DNA of 64,000 nucleotides from Anaerolineaceae bacterium UBA5404 (GTDB lineage: Bacteria > Chloroflexota > Anaerolineae > Anaerolineales > Anaerolineaceae). Location of the stretch: the NCBI GenBank assembly GCA_002409625.1, contig DHNY01000004.1, forward strand, positions 4,207-68,206, in the 5' to 3' direction. Under the pieces are notes generated by a model. The model did not search any database. It had not been told where the DNA came from and worked only from the letters and a program-made list of their open reading frames with translations. Numbering within the stretch: the first letter of the stretch is position 1; each line of letters starts with the position of its first letter. The position numbers and the translations under genes were made by a program. Shown piece after piece: positions 17,529 to 26,351 of this stretch.

Positions 17529-18338
17529 ATGTTTAAACACCGCCTGATCAGTTCGCTTATTTTTGTGCCTGTTTCTTTGCTTGCCTTTTATTTTGGAGGT
17601 TGGGCTTTACTGGCTTTTATGGCAATTTGCCTTGGCATTGGTGCTTTTGAATACGCACGCGTTTTAAACCAAGCTGGGTTAAAGGTTGCTTTATGGCTTT
17701 TGGTAGGAGATGTTCTGGCATTATTGGGATTGCGCCATTTCTTTGGTTTTCAGTATAGCGCTTTGAGTCTTTGCGCATTGTTGATTGGCTTGGCAGGACA
17801 TGCGCTTTTGCTTTATGAACGAGGGAATGAAAAAGCTTACCAACAGTTTTCCTTGGAATTAAGTGGCATTTTGTACCTGGGATGGTTGGGAGCTTATGCC
17901 GTTTCTTTGCGCGGATTGCCAAATGGCCAATGGTGGGGTATGGCTGCAGTTGGTTTGGTTATGCTGGTTGACTTAGGCTCATACATCGTAGGCTCCTTGC
18001 TCGGCAAACACCATTTTGCGCCCAAACTAAGCCCATCCAAGACCTGGGAAGGACTGGCAGGTGGGTTGTTGTTTGGTGTGGGCTTTGGCGCTCTTATCGC
18101 CTGGTTGGCAAAACCTTTGTTGCCTGGAGTAAGCGTTTGGGCGGGCATTGGCTTGGGGGCATTGATTGCGATTGTCGCTCCTTTTGGCGATATCTTTTTG
18201 AGCATGCTCAAACGTGGCGCGGGCGTGAAAGACGCTGGTAAGCTCTTGCCTGGTATCGGGGGAATCCTGGACCGCATCGACTCCTGGCTTTGGGGCATGG
18301 CTGTGGCTTACTATTTTGTTTTGTTGATTACCAGTTAG
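17529..18338 (+). CDS. cdsA: Phosphatidate cytidylyltransferase
   Basis: It makes CDP-diacylglycerol from phosphatidate and CTP in the membrane. The 269 residues carry about eight transmembrane helices. The C-terminal signature is clear: KLSPSKTWEGLAGGLLFG and APFGDIFLSMLKRGAGVKD-GKLLPG-GGILDRIDS, with the metal-binding aspartates. Last gene of frr-uppS-cdsA; dxr and rseP, common next genes, are missing and a Fic gene on the other strand follows. Confidence 0.96.
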   Translation: MFKHRLISSLIFVPVSLLAFYFGGWALLAFMAICLGIGAFEYARVLNQAGLKVALWLLVGDVLALLGLRHFFGFQYSALSLCALLIGLAGHALLLYERGNEKAYQQFSLELSGILYLGWLGAYAVSLRGLPNGQWWGMAAVGLVMLVDLGSYIVGSLLGKHHFAPKLSPSKTWEGLAGGLLFGVGFGALIAWLAKPLLPGVSVWAGIGLGALIAIVAPFGDIFLSMLKRGAGVKDAGKLLPGIGGILDRIDSWLWGMAVAYYFVLLITS

Positions 18339-18354
18339 CACTGTTTGTTAATTA

Positions 18355-19404
18355 TTAATTACGAATATATTTTGTTCCTCGTCCCATCCCTAAGCGCGTA
18401 ATTCTTCCGTCTTTAACCATCTCTCCCAAAACAGTTTCAATGGTCGCAGGGCTAACATCTAAAAGAATTTTACTGATTTCTGATTTAGATATAGGAATCA
18501 AACTGTTCATCAATACTGCTTCAACACGCTCACGTTTTGTTGTTCTTTTGTCGCCAATGATTGCAAAACGTTGATCCAAGGTCTTGTAGCAGGCATAAAG
18601 GGTGCTGATAAAGTAAATAATGAAGGGTTCATAGTTATTTTTGCCTTCTGCCCAACCCGCTGAAGATTCACGTAAAGCTTCATAATACGCTGCTTTTGTG
18701 CGATTGATTTGGTCCTCAAAAGAAATGTATTGACCTATATCAAAGCCGTTTTTATAGAGCAAAAGCAGTGATAAAAGCCTGGATAAGCGACCATTGCCAT
18801 CCCTGAAAGGATGGATGCTAAGAAAATCGAAAATGACACAAGGAATAAGTAGCAGTTGATTGACGTGAGGATTGGCTTTTGCGTCCAGATATGCTAACTC
18901 AAGTTGTGTCATGGCAGCGGGTGTTTCAAGTGCTGATGTGGGGCGGAAACGAACTTTACGTTGACCTTGGCGATCGACCTCAAGGATGACATTGTCATCT
19001 TTCTTGTATTGTCCACCATATTCATATCCTGCATAAGACATCATGAGCGCGTGAAGATCTAAAATATCACGCTCACGGAAATCAAGTTGCTCATATTGGG
19101 TATGAATGAGATTTAATGCGTCTCTATAACCAGCAATTTCGGCTTCATCATGATTGAGCGGGGCACTGGATTGGTTGACAATTTCAGCGATTCTTTGGTC
19201 ACTGGTGACGATTCCTTCAATGGCATTGGAGCTTTTGACTGACTGGAGTCGGGCAATGTATTCGAGCTCAGTAAATATCGATTCGAAATCACCTTTTCTG
19301 TAACCCGATTTTGTTTTTAGTGTGTAAATACTGGCGGTAATGTTAATTAAACTGGCTGGTAGTGTGCCTGTTTCTAAAAAAGAATAGTCAAAAGTCCTCA
19401 TCAT
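18355..19404 (-). CDS. Fic-family protein (AMP-transferase type) with C-terminal winged helix
   Basis: This 349-residue protein has the Fic catalytic loop HPFRDGNGRLSRLLS near residue 205, with the active-site His and phosphate-binding GNGR intact. A class II self-inhibition motif, S-N-A-I-E-G, occurs near residue 60, where the Glu would block ATP. The last ~75 residues read as a winged helix (SKSEISKILLDVSPATIETV, GRITRLGMGRGTKYI). The start is an ATG-ATG pair with AGGTG upstream. Fic-wHTH proteins are often autoregulators; an array of palindromic sites sits just upstream. Target proteins are unknown. No small antitoxin ORF is adjacent. Confidence 0.9.
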   Translation of the reverse strand: MMRTFDYSFLETGTLPASLINITASIYTLKTKSGYRKGDFESIFTELEYIARLQSVKSSNAIEGIVTSDQRIAEIVNQSSAPLNHDEAEIAGYRDALNLIHTQYEQLDFRERDILDLHALMMSYAGYEYGGQYKKDDNVILEVDRQGQRKVRFRPTSALETPAAMTQLELAYLDAKANPHVNQLLLIPCVIFDFLSIHPFRDGNGRLSRLLSLLLLYKNGFDIGQYISFEDQINRTKAAYYEALRESSAGWAEGKNNYEPFIIYFISTLYACYKTLDQRFAIIGDKRTTKRERVEAVLMNSLIPISKSEISKILLDVSPATIETVLGEMVKDGRITRLGMGRGTKYIRN

Positions 19405-19411
19405 TCACCTC

Positions 19412-19522
19412 TAAACTGCCTATATTATATCAAAAAATAGGCATATAAGAGTCATAAACTGCCTATTAAATCGCAATTAATAGGCAGTTTAATCAATTTC
19501 CAGGTAGTTTAATGGGCAGTTA
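19412..19522 (-). promoter_or_regulatory. Promoter and repeated operator array of the Fic gene
   Basis: The minus strand has TATAAT at 19429-19424. The motif TAAACTGCCTAT occurs at 19412-19423, overlapping the likely start of transcription. A perfect 14-bp inverted repeat (19455-19468 with 19478-19491, 9-base spacer) is made of two more copies in opposite orientation. Degenerate copies lie at about 19437-19443 and 19513-19522. Repeated half-sites near the promoter suggest autoregulation, possibly by the Fic protein's own winged helix. Confidence 0.65.
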
Positions 19523-19561
19523 ATGCATAGCAAACTGCTTCATCCCTTGTTTTGATGTGGT

Positions 19562-22507
19562 TTAAGGGTTTTTCTTCTTGCCCGAAGCTTTTTTGGCTTT
19601 GATTGGCTTGGCGCTTTTCTTGGCTTGTTCTGCCAGGAAAGCTTTAAGGTACTGCCCAGTGTAGCTTTCGGCGACCTCCGCGATTTGCTCGGGCGTGCCT
19701 TGGGCAATCACCTGACCACCGCGGTCACCACCTTCAGGTCCCATATCAATAATCCAGTCAGCCACTTTGACGATGTCGAGGTTATGCTCAATAATCAGCA
19801 CTGTGTTTCCAGTGTCCACCAAGGCTTGCAGGACTTCAATCAGCATGCGCACGTCAGCTGCGTGCAAGCCCACCGAGGGTTCATCCAGCACGTAGATGGT
19901 TTTTCCGGTTGCCCGCCGAGAAAGCTCTTTGGCGAGTTTTACCCGTTGGGCTTCGCCGCCACTAAGCGTTGTGGCTGGCTGTCCGAGGCGCACATAACCT
20001 AAGCCAACATCTTTTAGGGTTTGTAGTTTGCTGTTAATACGCGGAAAGGCTTCAAAAAAGTCCAAGGCTGTGCTCACGGTCATATCAAGCACGTCTGCAA
20101 TGCTTTTATCCTTAAAGCGCACTTGTAAGGTTTCATGGTTGTAGCGTTTGCCGTGGCAGACTTCACAAGGCACATAAACATCGGGCAGGAACTGCATCTC
20201 AATTTTTAATTGTCCTTCGCCCATGCAGGCTTCACATCTGCCACCACGCACATTGAAAGAAAAACGCCCTTTTAAATACCCACGCATTTTCGAATCAGGC
20301 AATGCCGCAAAAAGGTCACGGATTGGGTCAAAAAGCCCAGTGTAGGTGGCTGGGTTTGAGCGTGGTGTGCGCCCAATGGGTGATTGGTCAATGTTGATGA
20401 TTTTATCGAGCTGTTGGGTGCCCTCAATGTGGTCATGCTTGCCAGCTTGAGAGTGCGCGCCCATCAATTGGCGTGCCAAGGTGCCATAAAGTACATCCAC
20501 CATCAGGCTCGATTTGCCGGATCCGGAAACGCCGGTAATGCAAACCAGTTTGCCCAAAGGAATATCCACGGTGATGTTCTTGAGGTTGTTTTCGCGTGCG
20601 CCAACAATCCGAAGGAACTGTGCGTTGCCATTGCGGCGCTCGCTGGGCATAGGGATGGTTTTGCGCCCGCTCATGTAATCTCCAGTGATTGAGTTCGGGT
20701 TGGCTTCAATTTGGGCGGGTGTGCCTTGGGCAACAACTTCGCCACCATGTTCGCCGGCACCTGGTCCAAGGTCAATAACCCAATCGGCGCTTAGAATGGT
20801 TTCTTCGTCATGTTCAACGACCAAAACCGTGTTGCCGAGGTCACGTAAACCTTTGAGGGTTTCAAGTAGCTTGCTGTTATCGCGAGGGTGCAATCCGATG
20901 GAGGGTTCATCCAGCACATAAAGTACGCCCATCAGTTTGGAACCCACTTGGGTTGCCAGGCGAATGCGTTGGGCTTCACCACCAGAAAGCGAGCTGGCTG
21001 AGCGGTCGAGCGTGAGGTAATCCAGGCCCACATCCACCATAAAACCCAGGCGCGATTGAATTTCCTTAAGTACTCTTCCGGCAATCGCCCAATCACGGGA
21101 CGTAAGCAACTGGGCATTTGGGTCCATGAGGTGGTTAACCCAATGCGCAAGCTCAAGCACAGGCCATTCGGTAATGTCTACGATGTTTTTATCCTTGATG
21201 GTCACCGCCAGTGCCTCAGGACGTAAGCGCTTACCATGGCAAACCGGGCATGGTGAGAGGGTCATAAACTGGTTAAATTTCCAGCGAATCCAATCGGATT
21301 GGGTATCGCGATACCTGCGCTCCATGTTACCAATGACACCTTCAAAAGCGGTGTCGAAATGGCTTTTTCGCCCACTTCTGCCAATGTAATCCACGCGGAA
21401 TTCGTTGCCATTTGTGCCATAAAGCACCAAATTGAGGTGGTCCTGGCTCAACTCTCCTATGGGCGTATCCAGGCTGAAGCCATAGTTTTTTGCCAAGGCT
21501 TCCAGCAATTGCCAGGAGTAACCACCTTCAGCACGGGGTGACCAGTCAGTGTTCGCTATGGCACCATCGCGGATGGAAAGGGTTTTGTTGGGTATGAGTA
21601 GCTCAGGGTCAACTTTTTCAAGCGAGCCTAATCCCTGGCAATTTGGGCAAGCGCCGTGTGGCGTGTTGAATGAGAACGTGCGGGGTTCAATTTCGGTCAG
21701 GATGGAACCGTGTTCCGGACATGCCAGATTCTCGCTGTATTGATGGTCTTCGGCGGGGTCTGCGCTCAGATTGTGAACGGTTACATAGCCGTTTCCAATG
21801 CGTAATGCTGTTTCAACGGAGTCGGTTAGGCGTGAAATGATGTTGAGCCGGTCTTCCTCATCTTCAGGTTTATGCGATACCACGCGGTCGACAACGGCTT
21901 CGATGGTGTGAGCTTTGTAGCGGTCGAGCTCAATGTTTTCACCAAGTTCATACACCACGCCATCAGCCCGAACGCGGGTAAAGCCAAGTTTGCTGATTTC
22001 TTCGAATAAAGCCTGGTAACTTCCCTTACGCTGGCGCACCATGGGCGCGAGAATGAGAAGACGCGCGCCTTCTGGGAGGGTCATGATATCTTCAACAATC
22101 TCTTGCGCGCTTTGTTTTTGCACTTTTCGACCACAAACCGGACAATGAGGAGTGCCGATGCGCGCATACAGTAGGCGCAAATAGTCGTAGACTTCGGTAA
22201 CGGTGCCTACGGTTGAGCGTGGGTTGCGCGAGGTCGATTTTTGGTCAATGGCGACTGCTGGAGAAAGTCCATCGATGGAATCAACATCCGGTTTATCCAT
22301 TTGTCCCAGGAATTGGCGGGCATAGGCGGAAAGGGATTCAACATAACGGCGTTGACCTTCGGCGAAGATGGTGTCGAAAGCCAAAGAACTTTTACCTGAG
22401 CCGGAAAGTCCGGTGAGCACGACGAGTTTGTCGCGGGGGATTTCGACGGTTATGTTTTTGAGGTTGTTTTCGCGGGCACCAACCACGCGTAAATTTTCAG
22501 CTGGCAT
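19562..22507 (-). CDS. uvrA: Excinuclease ABC subunit A
   Basis: DNA damage sensor of nucleotide excision repair. The protein is 981 residues from ATG 22507, chosen for GGAG seven bases upstream. Two ABC halves are complete: Walker A GLSGSGKSSLAFDT and GVSGSGKSSLMVDV, signatures LSGGEAQRIRLATQ and LSGGEAQRVKLAKEL. Zinc ligands are visible in CPVCGRKV, CPVCHGKRL and CEACMGEGQ...CEVCHGKRY. The C-terminus is Lys-rich. It is a single gene; uvrB and uvrC are not nearby. Confidence 0.98.
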   Translation of the reverse strand: MPAENLRVVGARENNLKNITVEIPRDKLVVLTGLSGSGKSSLAFDTIFAEGQRRYVESLSAYARQFLGQMDKPDVDSIDGLSPAVAIDQKSTSRNPRSTVGTVTEVYDYLRLLYARIGTPHCPVCGRKVQKQSAQEIVEDIMTLPEGARLLILAPMVRQRKGSYQALFEEISKLGFTRVRADGVVYELGENIELDRYKAHTIEAVVDRVVSHKPEDEEDRLNIISRLTDSVETALRIGNGYVTVHNLSADPAEDHQYSENLACPEHGSILTEIEPRTFSFNTPHGACPNCQGLGSLEKVDPELLIPNKTLSIRDGAIANTDWSPRAEGGYSWQLLEALAKNYGFSLDTPIGELSQDHLNLVLYGTNGNEFRVDYIGRSGRKSHFDTAFEGVIGNMERRYRDTQSDWIRWKFNQFMTLSPCPVCHGKRLRPEALAVTIKDKNIVDITEWPVLELAHWVNHLMDPNAQLLTSRDWAIAGRVLKEIQSRLGFMVDVGLDYLTLDRSASSLSGGEAQRIRLATQVGSKLMGVLYVLDEPSIGLHPRDNSKLLETLKGLRDLGNTVLVVEHDEETILSADWVIDLGPGAGEHGGEVVAQGTPAQIEANPNSITGDYMSGRKTIPMPSERRNGNAQFLRIVGARENNLKNITVDIPLGKLVCITGVSGSGKSSLMVDVLYGTLARQLMGAHSQAGKHDHIEGTQQLDKIINIDQSPIGRTPRSNPATYTGLFDPIRDLFAALPDSKMRGYLKGRFSFNVRGGRCEACMGEGQLKIEMQFLPDVYVPCEVCHGKRYNHETLQVRFKDKSIADVLDMTVSTALDFFEAFPRINSKLQTLKDVGLGYVRLGQPATTLSGGEAQRVKLAKELSRRATGKTIYVLDEPSVGLHAADVRMLIEVLQALVDTGNTVLIIEHNLDIVKVADWIIDMGPEGGDRGGQVIAQGTPEQIAEVAESYTGQYLKAFLAEQAKKSAKPIKAKKASGKKKNP

Positions 22508-22525
22508 ATTTTTCTCCAAACTTAA

Positions 22526-22531
22526 ATTATA
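22526..22531 (-). promoter_or_regulatory. uvrA -10 element
   Basis: A perfect TATAAT on the minus strand lies 18 bases before the chosen uvrA ATG. No good -35 box is seen, and the nearby GAAC-N5-GTTT does not match a standard SOS box. Confidence 0.45.
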
Positions 22532-22673
22532 AACCATTTGTTCTATGTAACAGAAAAGATGTAAGGACTCTCATGGAATGTTAATATGCTTTTGTTGACA
22601 GTTTGTCATGAGATTGCTGACCATAGTTAGGAACGGCTCGACTATAATTAAGAAAACGAATCCGGAGCAGATT

Positions 22674-24122
22674 ATGGACATATCCCATTATCCTAACGAT
22701 GTTTACCAAGGCAAAAAGGTAGATAAAGCCGCGCGCCTGCATTATGGCTTATCAATGTTGGGGCTTTCAACGTTGAGCGGTGTGTTTGCCTCTTTGCTGA
22801 TTATGTTTTATCAGGACTACTTCGGTATTTCTGCCAAATGGATTACCATCGCATTCATCGTCTATGCGGTGTGGAACGCGGTGAATGACCCCATTTTTGG
22901 GCAACTGACCGATAGCACGCGCAGTAAGCATGGCAGGCGCATTCCCTTTATGCGTTACACCGCGCCGTTTTTTGCGCTGACATTCATCGCAGTGTGGTTT
23001 GTGCCCGAGAAAAGCTCCGATATGACCAAATTCATCTGGATGCTGGTCTCGATGATCCTCTATGACAGCTGTTTTACCATCATCGGGCTGGTACACTCCG
23101 CGTTGATGCCTGAGATGACTGAATCGCTTGAAGAACGCTCAAGATTGCAGGTGAGTTCGAGCTTGTTTGGCCTTTTGGGCACGGCACTGGGCTTTGTTAT
23201 TCCCGACCTGGTGCGCCCCAAAGCCGGCTCGATGGACACCAGCCTTTGGCCTTTACGCCTGGCGATGATCGGTTTGGCAGTGGTATGCGCGCTTTTGATT
23301 TGGATAGCAACCTATAAAATAAAAGAGCGACCGGAGTTCAGCCAGGTGGATAAGCCCATCCCACTCAAGGAAGCCTTAAAAGCCACGCTGACCAACAAAA
23401 ACTTCATCATCTTTGACATTGCCAACTTCATGGCGGTGTTTATGTTCTCGATTTGTATGGGTGCCATTTTCTACGTGTCGGATTATGTGACCCAATCCAG
23501 TTCACTGTACATCCTTGCCGCGCTTTTTATCCCCTTGGCAATCAGCGTGCCACTTACCAAATATGCTTTGAAACGCTTTGAATCGGTGGGCACTTTTCAG
23601 GTTTACATGGTGATTTGTGGCGTGGGATTGCTGTTGACCGCGCTTTTACCACCCGCATGGATTTACCTTGGTATGGCGATTGTTGGTTTTGGCTATGCTG
23701 GCATTTTGGTCGGCTTGAATTTGTCTTTGGGCACGATTATTGATGAGGACGAGGTGCGTACCGGTGTGCGGCGTGAGGGCAGTTATTTTGGCGCGAACGC
23801 CTTGATTACCAAGCCGGCTGAGTCAATTGCCGCGCCATTGACGGCTGCGGTATTGGCAGCCACGGGCTTCATCACCCGCGAATCGAATGCTGGGCAGATT
23901 TTCTTGAACCAGCCGGAAAGTGCGATTTGGGGCATCCGCATGATTATTGGGCTTATTCCGGGCATTGCGATGCTGCTCGGTGCGGCGGTCTTGCTCTTTT
24001 TCCCGCTGAAGGGGCAAAAACTTAAGGACATGAAAGCAAAAGTTCTGGAAATGCACGCCGAAAAAGAAGCGCAACTGGCAGAACTGGAAAGCCCATCGAG
24101 CGAAATAATAAATCAGGACTAG
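22674..24122 (+). CDS. MFS transporter, GPH (glycoside-pentoside-hexuronide) type
   Basis: The protein is 482 residues from ATG 22674, with GGAG six to ten bases upstream. It has about twelve transmembrane helices. The loop after helix 2 reads NDPIFGQLTDSTRSKHGRRI, the typical GPH/melibiose-carrier motif (DP-x-G-x-x-x-D-x-T-x-S-x-x-G-R-R). An N-terminal cytoplasmic stretch of about 20 residues precedes helix 1, and the C-terminus is a Glu/Lys-rich tail. It is likely a cation-coupled sugar importer; the substrate is unknown. yjbQ follows after 18 bases. Confidence 0.85.
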   Translation: MDISHYPNDVYQGKKVDKAARLHYGLSMLGLSTLSGVFASLLIMFYQDYFGISAKWITIAFIVYAVWNAVNDPIFGQLTDSTRSKHGRRIPFMRYTAPFFALTFIAVWFVPEKSSDMTKFIWMLVSMILYDSCFTIIGLVHSALMPEMTESLEERSRLQVSSSLFGLLGTALGFVIPDLVRPKAGSMDTSLWPLRLAMIGLAVVCALLIWIATYKIKERPEFSQVDKPIPLKEALKATLTNKNFIIFDIANFMAVFMFSICMGAIFYVSDYVTQSSSLYILAALFIPLAISVPLTKYALKRFESVGTFQVYMVICGVGLLLTALLPPAWIYLGMAIVGFGYAGILVGLNLSLGTIIDEDEVRTGVRREGSYFGANALITKPAESIAAPLTAAVLAATGFITRESNAGQIFLNQPESAIWGIRMIIGLIPGIAMLLGAAVLLFFPLKGQKLKDMKAKVLEMHAEKEAQLAELESPSSEIINQD

Positions 24123-24140
24123 GAACACGGAGAAAAGAAA

Positions 24141-24560
24141 ATGAAATCTTACCGCGAAGTTATAACCATCAATTATCCTGGCCGACGTGGCTTTGTAAAC
24201 ATTACCCCAGAAGTGAACCGTGCCCTGAAAGAAAGTGGCATCAAGGAAGGTTTTGTGCTGGTCAACGCTATGCACATCACCGCTTCGGTGTTCATCAATG
24301 ATGACGAACGCGGGCTGCACCATGACTATGAGTTGTGGTTGGAGAGGCTCGCGCCACACGCGCCGGTCAGCCAGTATCGCCATAATGACACCGGTGAGGA
24401 TAATGCCGACGCGCATATGAAACGCCAGGTGATGGGTCGTGAAGTTGTGGTTGCCATCACCAACGGACGCCTTGATTTTGGCCCCTGGGAGCAGATTTTT
24501 TATGGCGAGTTTGACGGCCGCCGTCCCAAACGCATCTTGATTAAGATTATTGGTGAGTGA
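24141..24560 (+). CDS. yjbQ: YjbQ/UPF0047 family protein (secondary thiamine-phosphate synthase type)
   Basis: This 139-residue single-domain protein has the family motifs GFVLVNAMHITASVFINDDE, HNDTGEDNADAHMKRQVMGR and TNGRLDFGPWEQIFYGEFDG. Histidines and Glu/Asp of these motifs form the presumed metal/phosphate site. Family members show weak thiamine-phosphate synthase activity, but the physiological role is uncertain. Shine-Dalgarno GGAGA precedes the ATG. Confidence 0.93.
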   Translation: MKSYREVITINYPGRRGFVNITPEVNRALKESGIKEGFVLVNAMHITASVFINDDERGLHHDYELWLERLAPHAPVSQYRHNDTGEDNADAHMKRQVMGREVVVAITNGRLDFGPWEQIFYGEFDGRRPKRILIKIIGE

Positions 24561-24568
24561 GACAAGAC

Positions 24569-25411
24569 ATGAATGAGATAAAGCTGTATGAAAACAAGGT
24601 GATTCGGTCTGTGTGGGATAAAGAAAATGAAGAATGGTTTTTCTCTGTTGTTGATGTGGTGGGTGTACTGACGGAGAGTGCCAATCCGCGAAGATACTGG
24701 AGTGACCTTAAGAGAAAACTGAAAGAAGAAGGTGCTGATCAACTGTACGAAAAAATCGTACAGTTGAAAATGAAAGCTCCAGACGGAAAAATGCGGGCAA
24801 CTGATGCTGCCAACATGCAAGGCATTTTCCGTATTATCCAATCCATTCCTTCGCCAAAAGCGGAGCCTTTTAAGATGTGGCTGGCTGAGGTTGGCAAAGA
24901 GCGGGTTGATGAGATTGTTGATCCCGAACTTAGCATTGACCGCGCTTTACGTACTTACTTGCAAAAAGGTTATTCGCGGGAGTGGATAAATCAAAGACTT
25001 CAAGCCATTCAAGTTCGAAAAGAGCTGACCGATGTCTGGCAAGACCATGGCGTGAAAGAAGGTGTTGAGTTCGCCATCCTCACCAATGAGATTTCGAAAG
25101 CCTGGTCAGGTATGACGACTGGGCAATATAAAGTTTTTAAAAATCTCAAAAAAGAAAATCTCAGAGATAACATGTCTACCCTAGAGCTGGTGCTCAATAT
25201 GCTTGCGGAGGCAACCACCACGGAACTCACCCAGACCATCCATCCCCAAGGTTTGGAAGAAAACAAAGCGGTAGCCAAAGATGGCGGTACCGTTGCTGGA
25301 AACGCCAGGAAAGACATCGAGGCAAGAACTGGCAAGCCAGTCATTACTTCAAAAAATGCGGTTGATTTTTCGAAACTGATAGAAGACATGTCGGATAAAG
25401 AAGAAAAATAG
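24569..25411 (+). CDS. BRO-N domain protein, phage antirepressor/DinD-like
   Basis: The protein is 280 residues from ATG 24569. The N-terminal BRO-N domain (residues 1-~105) begins IKLYENKVIRSVWDKENEEW with FSVVDVVGVLTES. The rest matches the DinD-type C-terminal part (DNMSTLELVLNMLAEATTTE, GGTVAGNARKDIEARTG). Such proteins are phage antirepressors or, in DinD, a damage-induced RecA inhibitor. No phage gene lies next to it, so this looks like a lone acquired gene. An upstream GTG at 24557 overlaps the yjbQ stop and is less likely. Confidence 0.82.
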   Translation: MNEIKLYENKVIRSVWDKENEEWFFSVVDVVGVLTESANPRRYWSDLKRKLKEEGADQLYEKIVQLKMKAPDGKMRATDAANMQGIFRIIQSIPSPKAEPFKMWLAEVGKERVDEIVDPELSIDRALRTYLQKGYSREWINQRLQAIQVRKELTDVWQDHGVKEGVEFAILTNEISKAWSGMTTGQYKVFKNLKKENLRDNMSTLELVLNMLAEATTTELTQTIHPQGLEENKAVAKDGGTVAGNARKDIEARTGKPVITSKNAVDFSKLIEDMSDKEEK

Positions 25412-25422
25412 GATTTGATTTT

Positions 25423-26199
25423 ATGAGTAATTATCTGGAAGCAAATAAAGCACGATGGAATAGGGTTGCTCGCAAAAGGGGTAATCCTTACACCATCCCC
25501 ATCAGCCGTGAAGACTTAATGCGTGCGAAAGAAAACCCTATTGATGTTGCTCTAACCGTTGGGAAGAGTGTGCCCATCGAATGGTTTGAGAAAGCGCAGG
25601 GAAATAAAATACTCGGTTTGGCATGTGGTGGAGGGCAACAAGGTCCAGTCTTTGCAGTAAAAGGTTATGAAACAACCATTATGGATTACTCAGAGGAACA
25701 GCTCGCTTCTGACAAAATGGTTGCTGAAAGAGAAGGGTTGTCTATTAAAACAGTGCTTGCGGATATGACAGAGCGTTTTCCGTTTGAGGACGAAAGCTTT
25801 GACATCATTTTTTGCCCTGTTTCCAATGTTTATGTTGAAAAGCTAGACAATATGTGGAAGGAATCCTATCGCGTTTTAAAGCATAGTGGCTTATTGATGG
25901 TGGGATATATGAACCCATGGGTGTATATGTATGATTCTGATTCCGTGTGGGATAGGCCAGATGACGCTCTTATTTTGAGGTATAGTCTGCCATTTAATGC
26001 CAGAGAATTAGAAGCCGAGGGCACGATTTCGATAGATCCTGATTATGGCTATGAATTTAGCCACACCCTGGAAGCACAGATAAGAGGACAGCTAAAAGCG
26101 GGGTTTGCCATGATTGACTTTTACGAATCGAAAGACCCCAGCAATAGATTAACTGCTTTTTCGAGTGACTATCTAGCAAACCTCTCCATTAAATTGTGA
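25423..26199 (+). CDS. Class I SAM-dependent methyltransferase
   Basis: This 258-residue protein has a SAM-binding motif I ILGLACGGGQQGPVFA near residue 64. The acidic end of strand 2 is TTIMDYSEEQLASDK, then VLADMTERFPFEDESFDIIF as motifs II/III and SYRVLKHSGLLMVGYMNPW as the post-motif. It belongs to the Methyltransf_11 (UbiE-like) fold. The N-terminal 55 residues carry a W-N-R-x-A motif near residue 12, common in small-molecule methyltransferases. The substrate is unknown. It lies 11 bases after the BRO-N gene. Confidence 0.85.
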   Translation: MSNYLEANKARWNRVARKRGNPYTIPISREDLMRAKENPIDVALTVGKSVPIEWFEKAQGNKILGLACGGGQQGPVFAVKGYETTIMDYSEEQLASDKMVAEREGLSIKTVLADMTERFPFEDESFDIIFCPVSNVYVEKLDNMWKESYRVLKHSGLLMVGYMNPWVYMYDSDSVWDRPDDALILRYSLPFNARELEAEGTISIDPDYGYEFSHTLEAQIRGQLKAGFAMIDFYESKDPSNRLTAFSSDYLANLSIKL

Positions 26200-26306
26200 G
26201 CGCGATTCCATATCGTAAATGCATATCATTCATTTTTTATGCAGCCTTAAGATCTGTAGGGATTGTACAGTTTTTGCGATTGTGCTCAAAAAATCGCCGA
26301 ATATCC

Positions 26307-26312
26307 TATAAT
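26307..26312 (+). promoter_or_regulatory. Superoxide dismutase -10 element
   Basis: A perfect TATAAT lies 39 bases upstream of the sod ATG, within a 152-base AT-rich gap. A Shine-Dalgarno (AAAGGA) sits close to the ATG. No clear -35 box. Confidence 0.45.
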
Positions 26313-26351
26313 TAAGCTGACTAAACCAATACTAGACTGGAAAGGACTAAT

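Noticed and set aside
18355..19560. Fic toxin-antitoxin pair
   Set aside because: No small antitoxin ORF is adjacent, and the protein carries its own inhibitory S-N-A-I-E-G motif.
22540..22560. SOS box upstream of uvrA
   Set aside because: GAAC-N5-GTTT does not fit the CGAAC-N4-GTTCG consensus of Gram-positive-type LexA.
24560..26199. Prophage remnant around the BRO-N gene
   Set aside because: No integrase, structural or lysis gene and no att-like repeats nearby.
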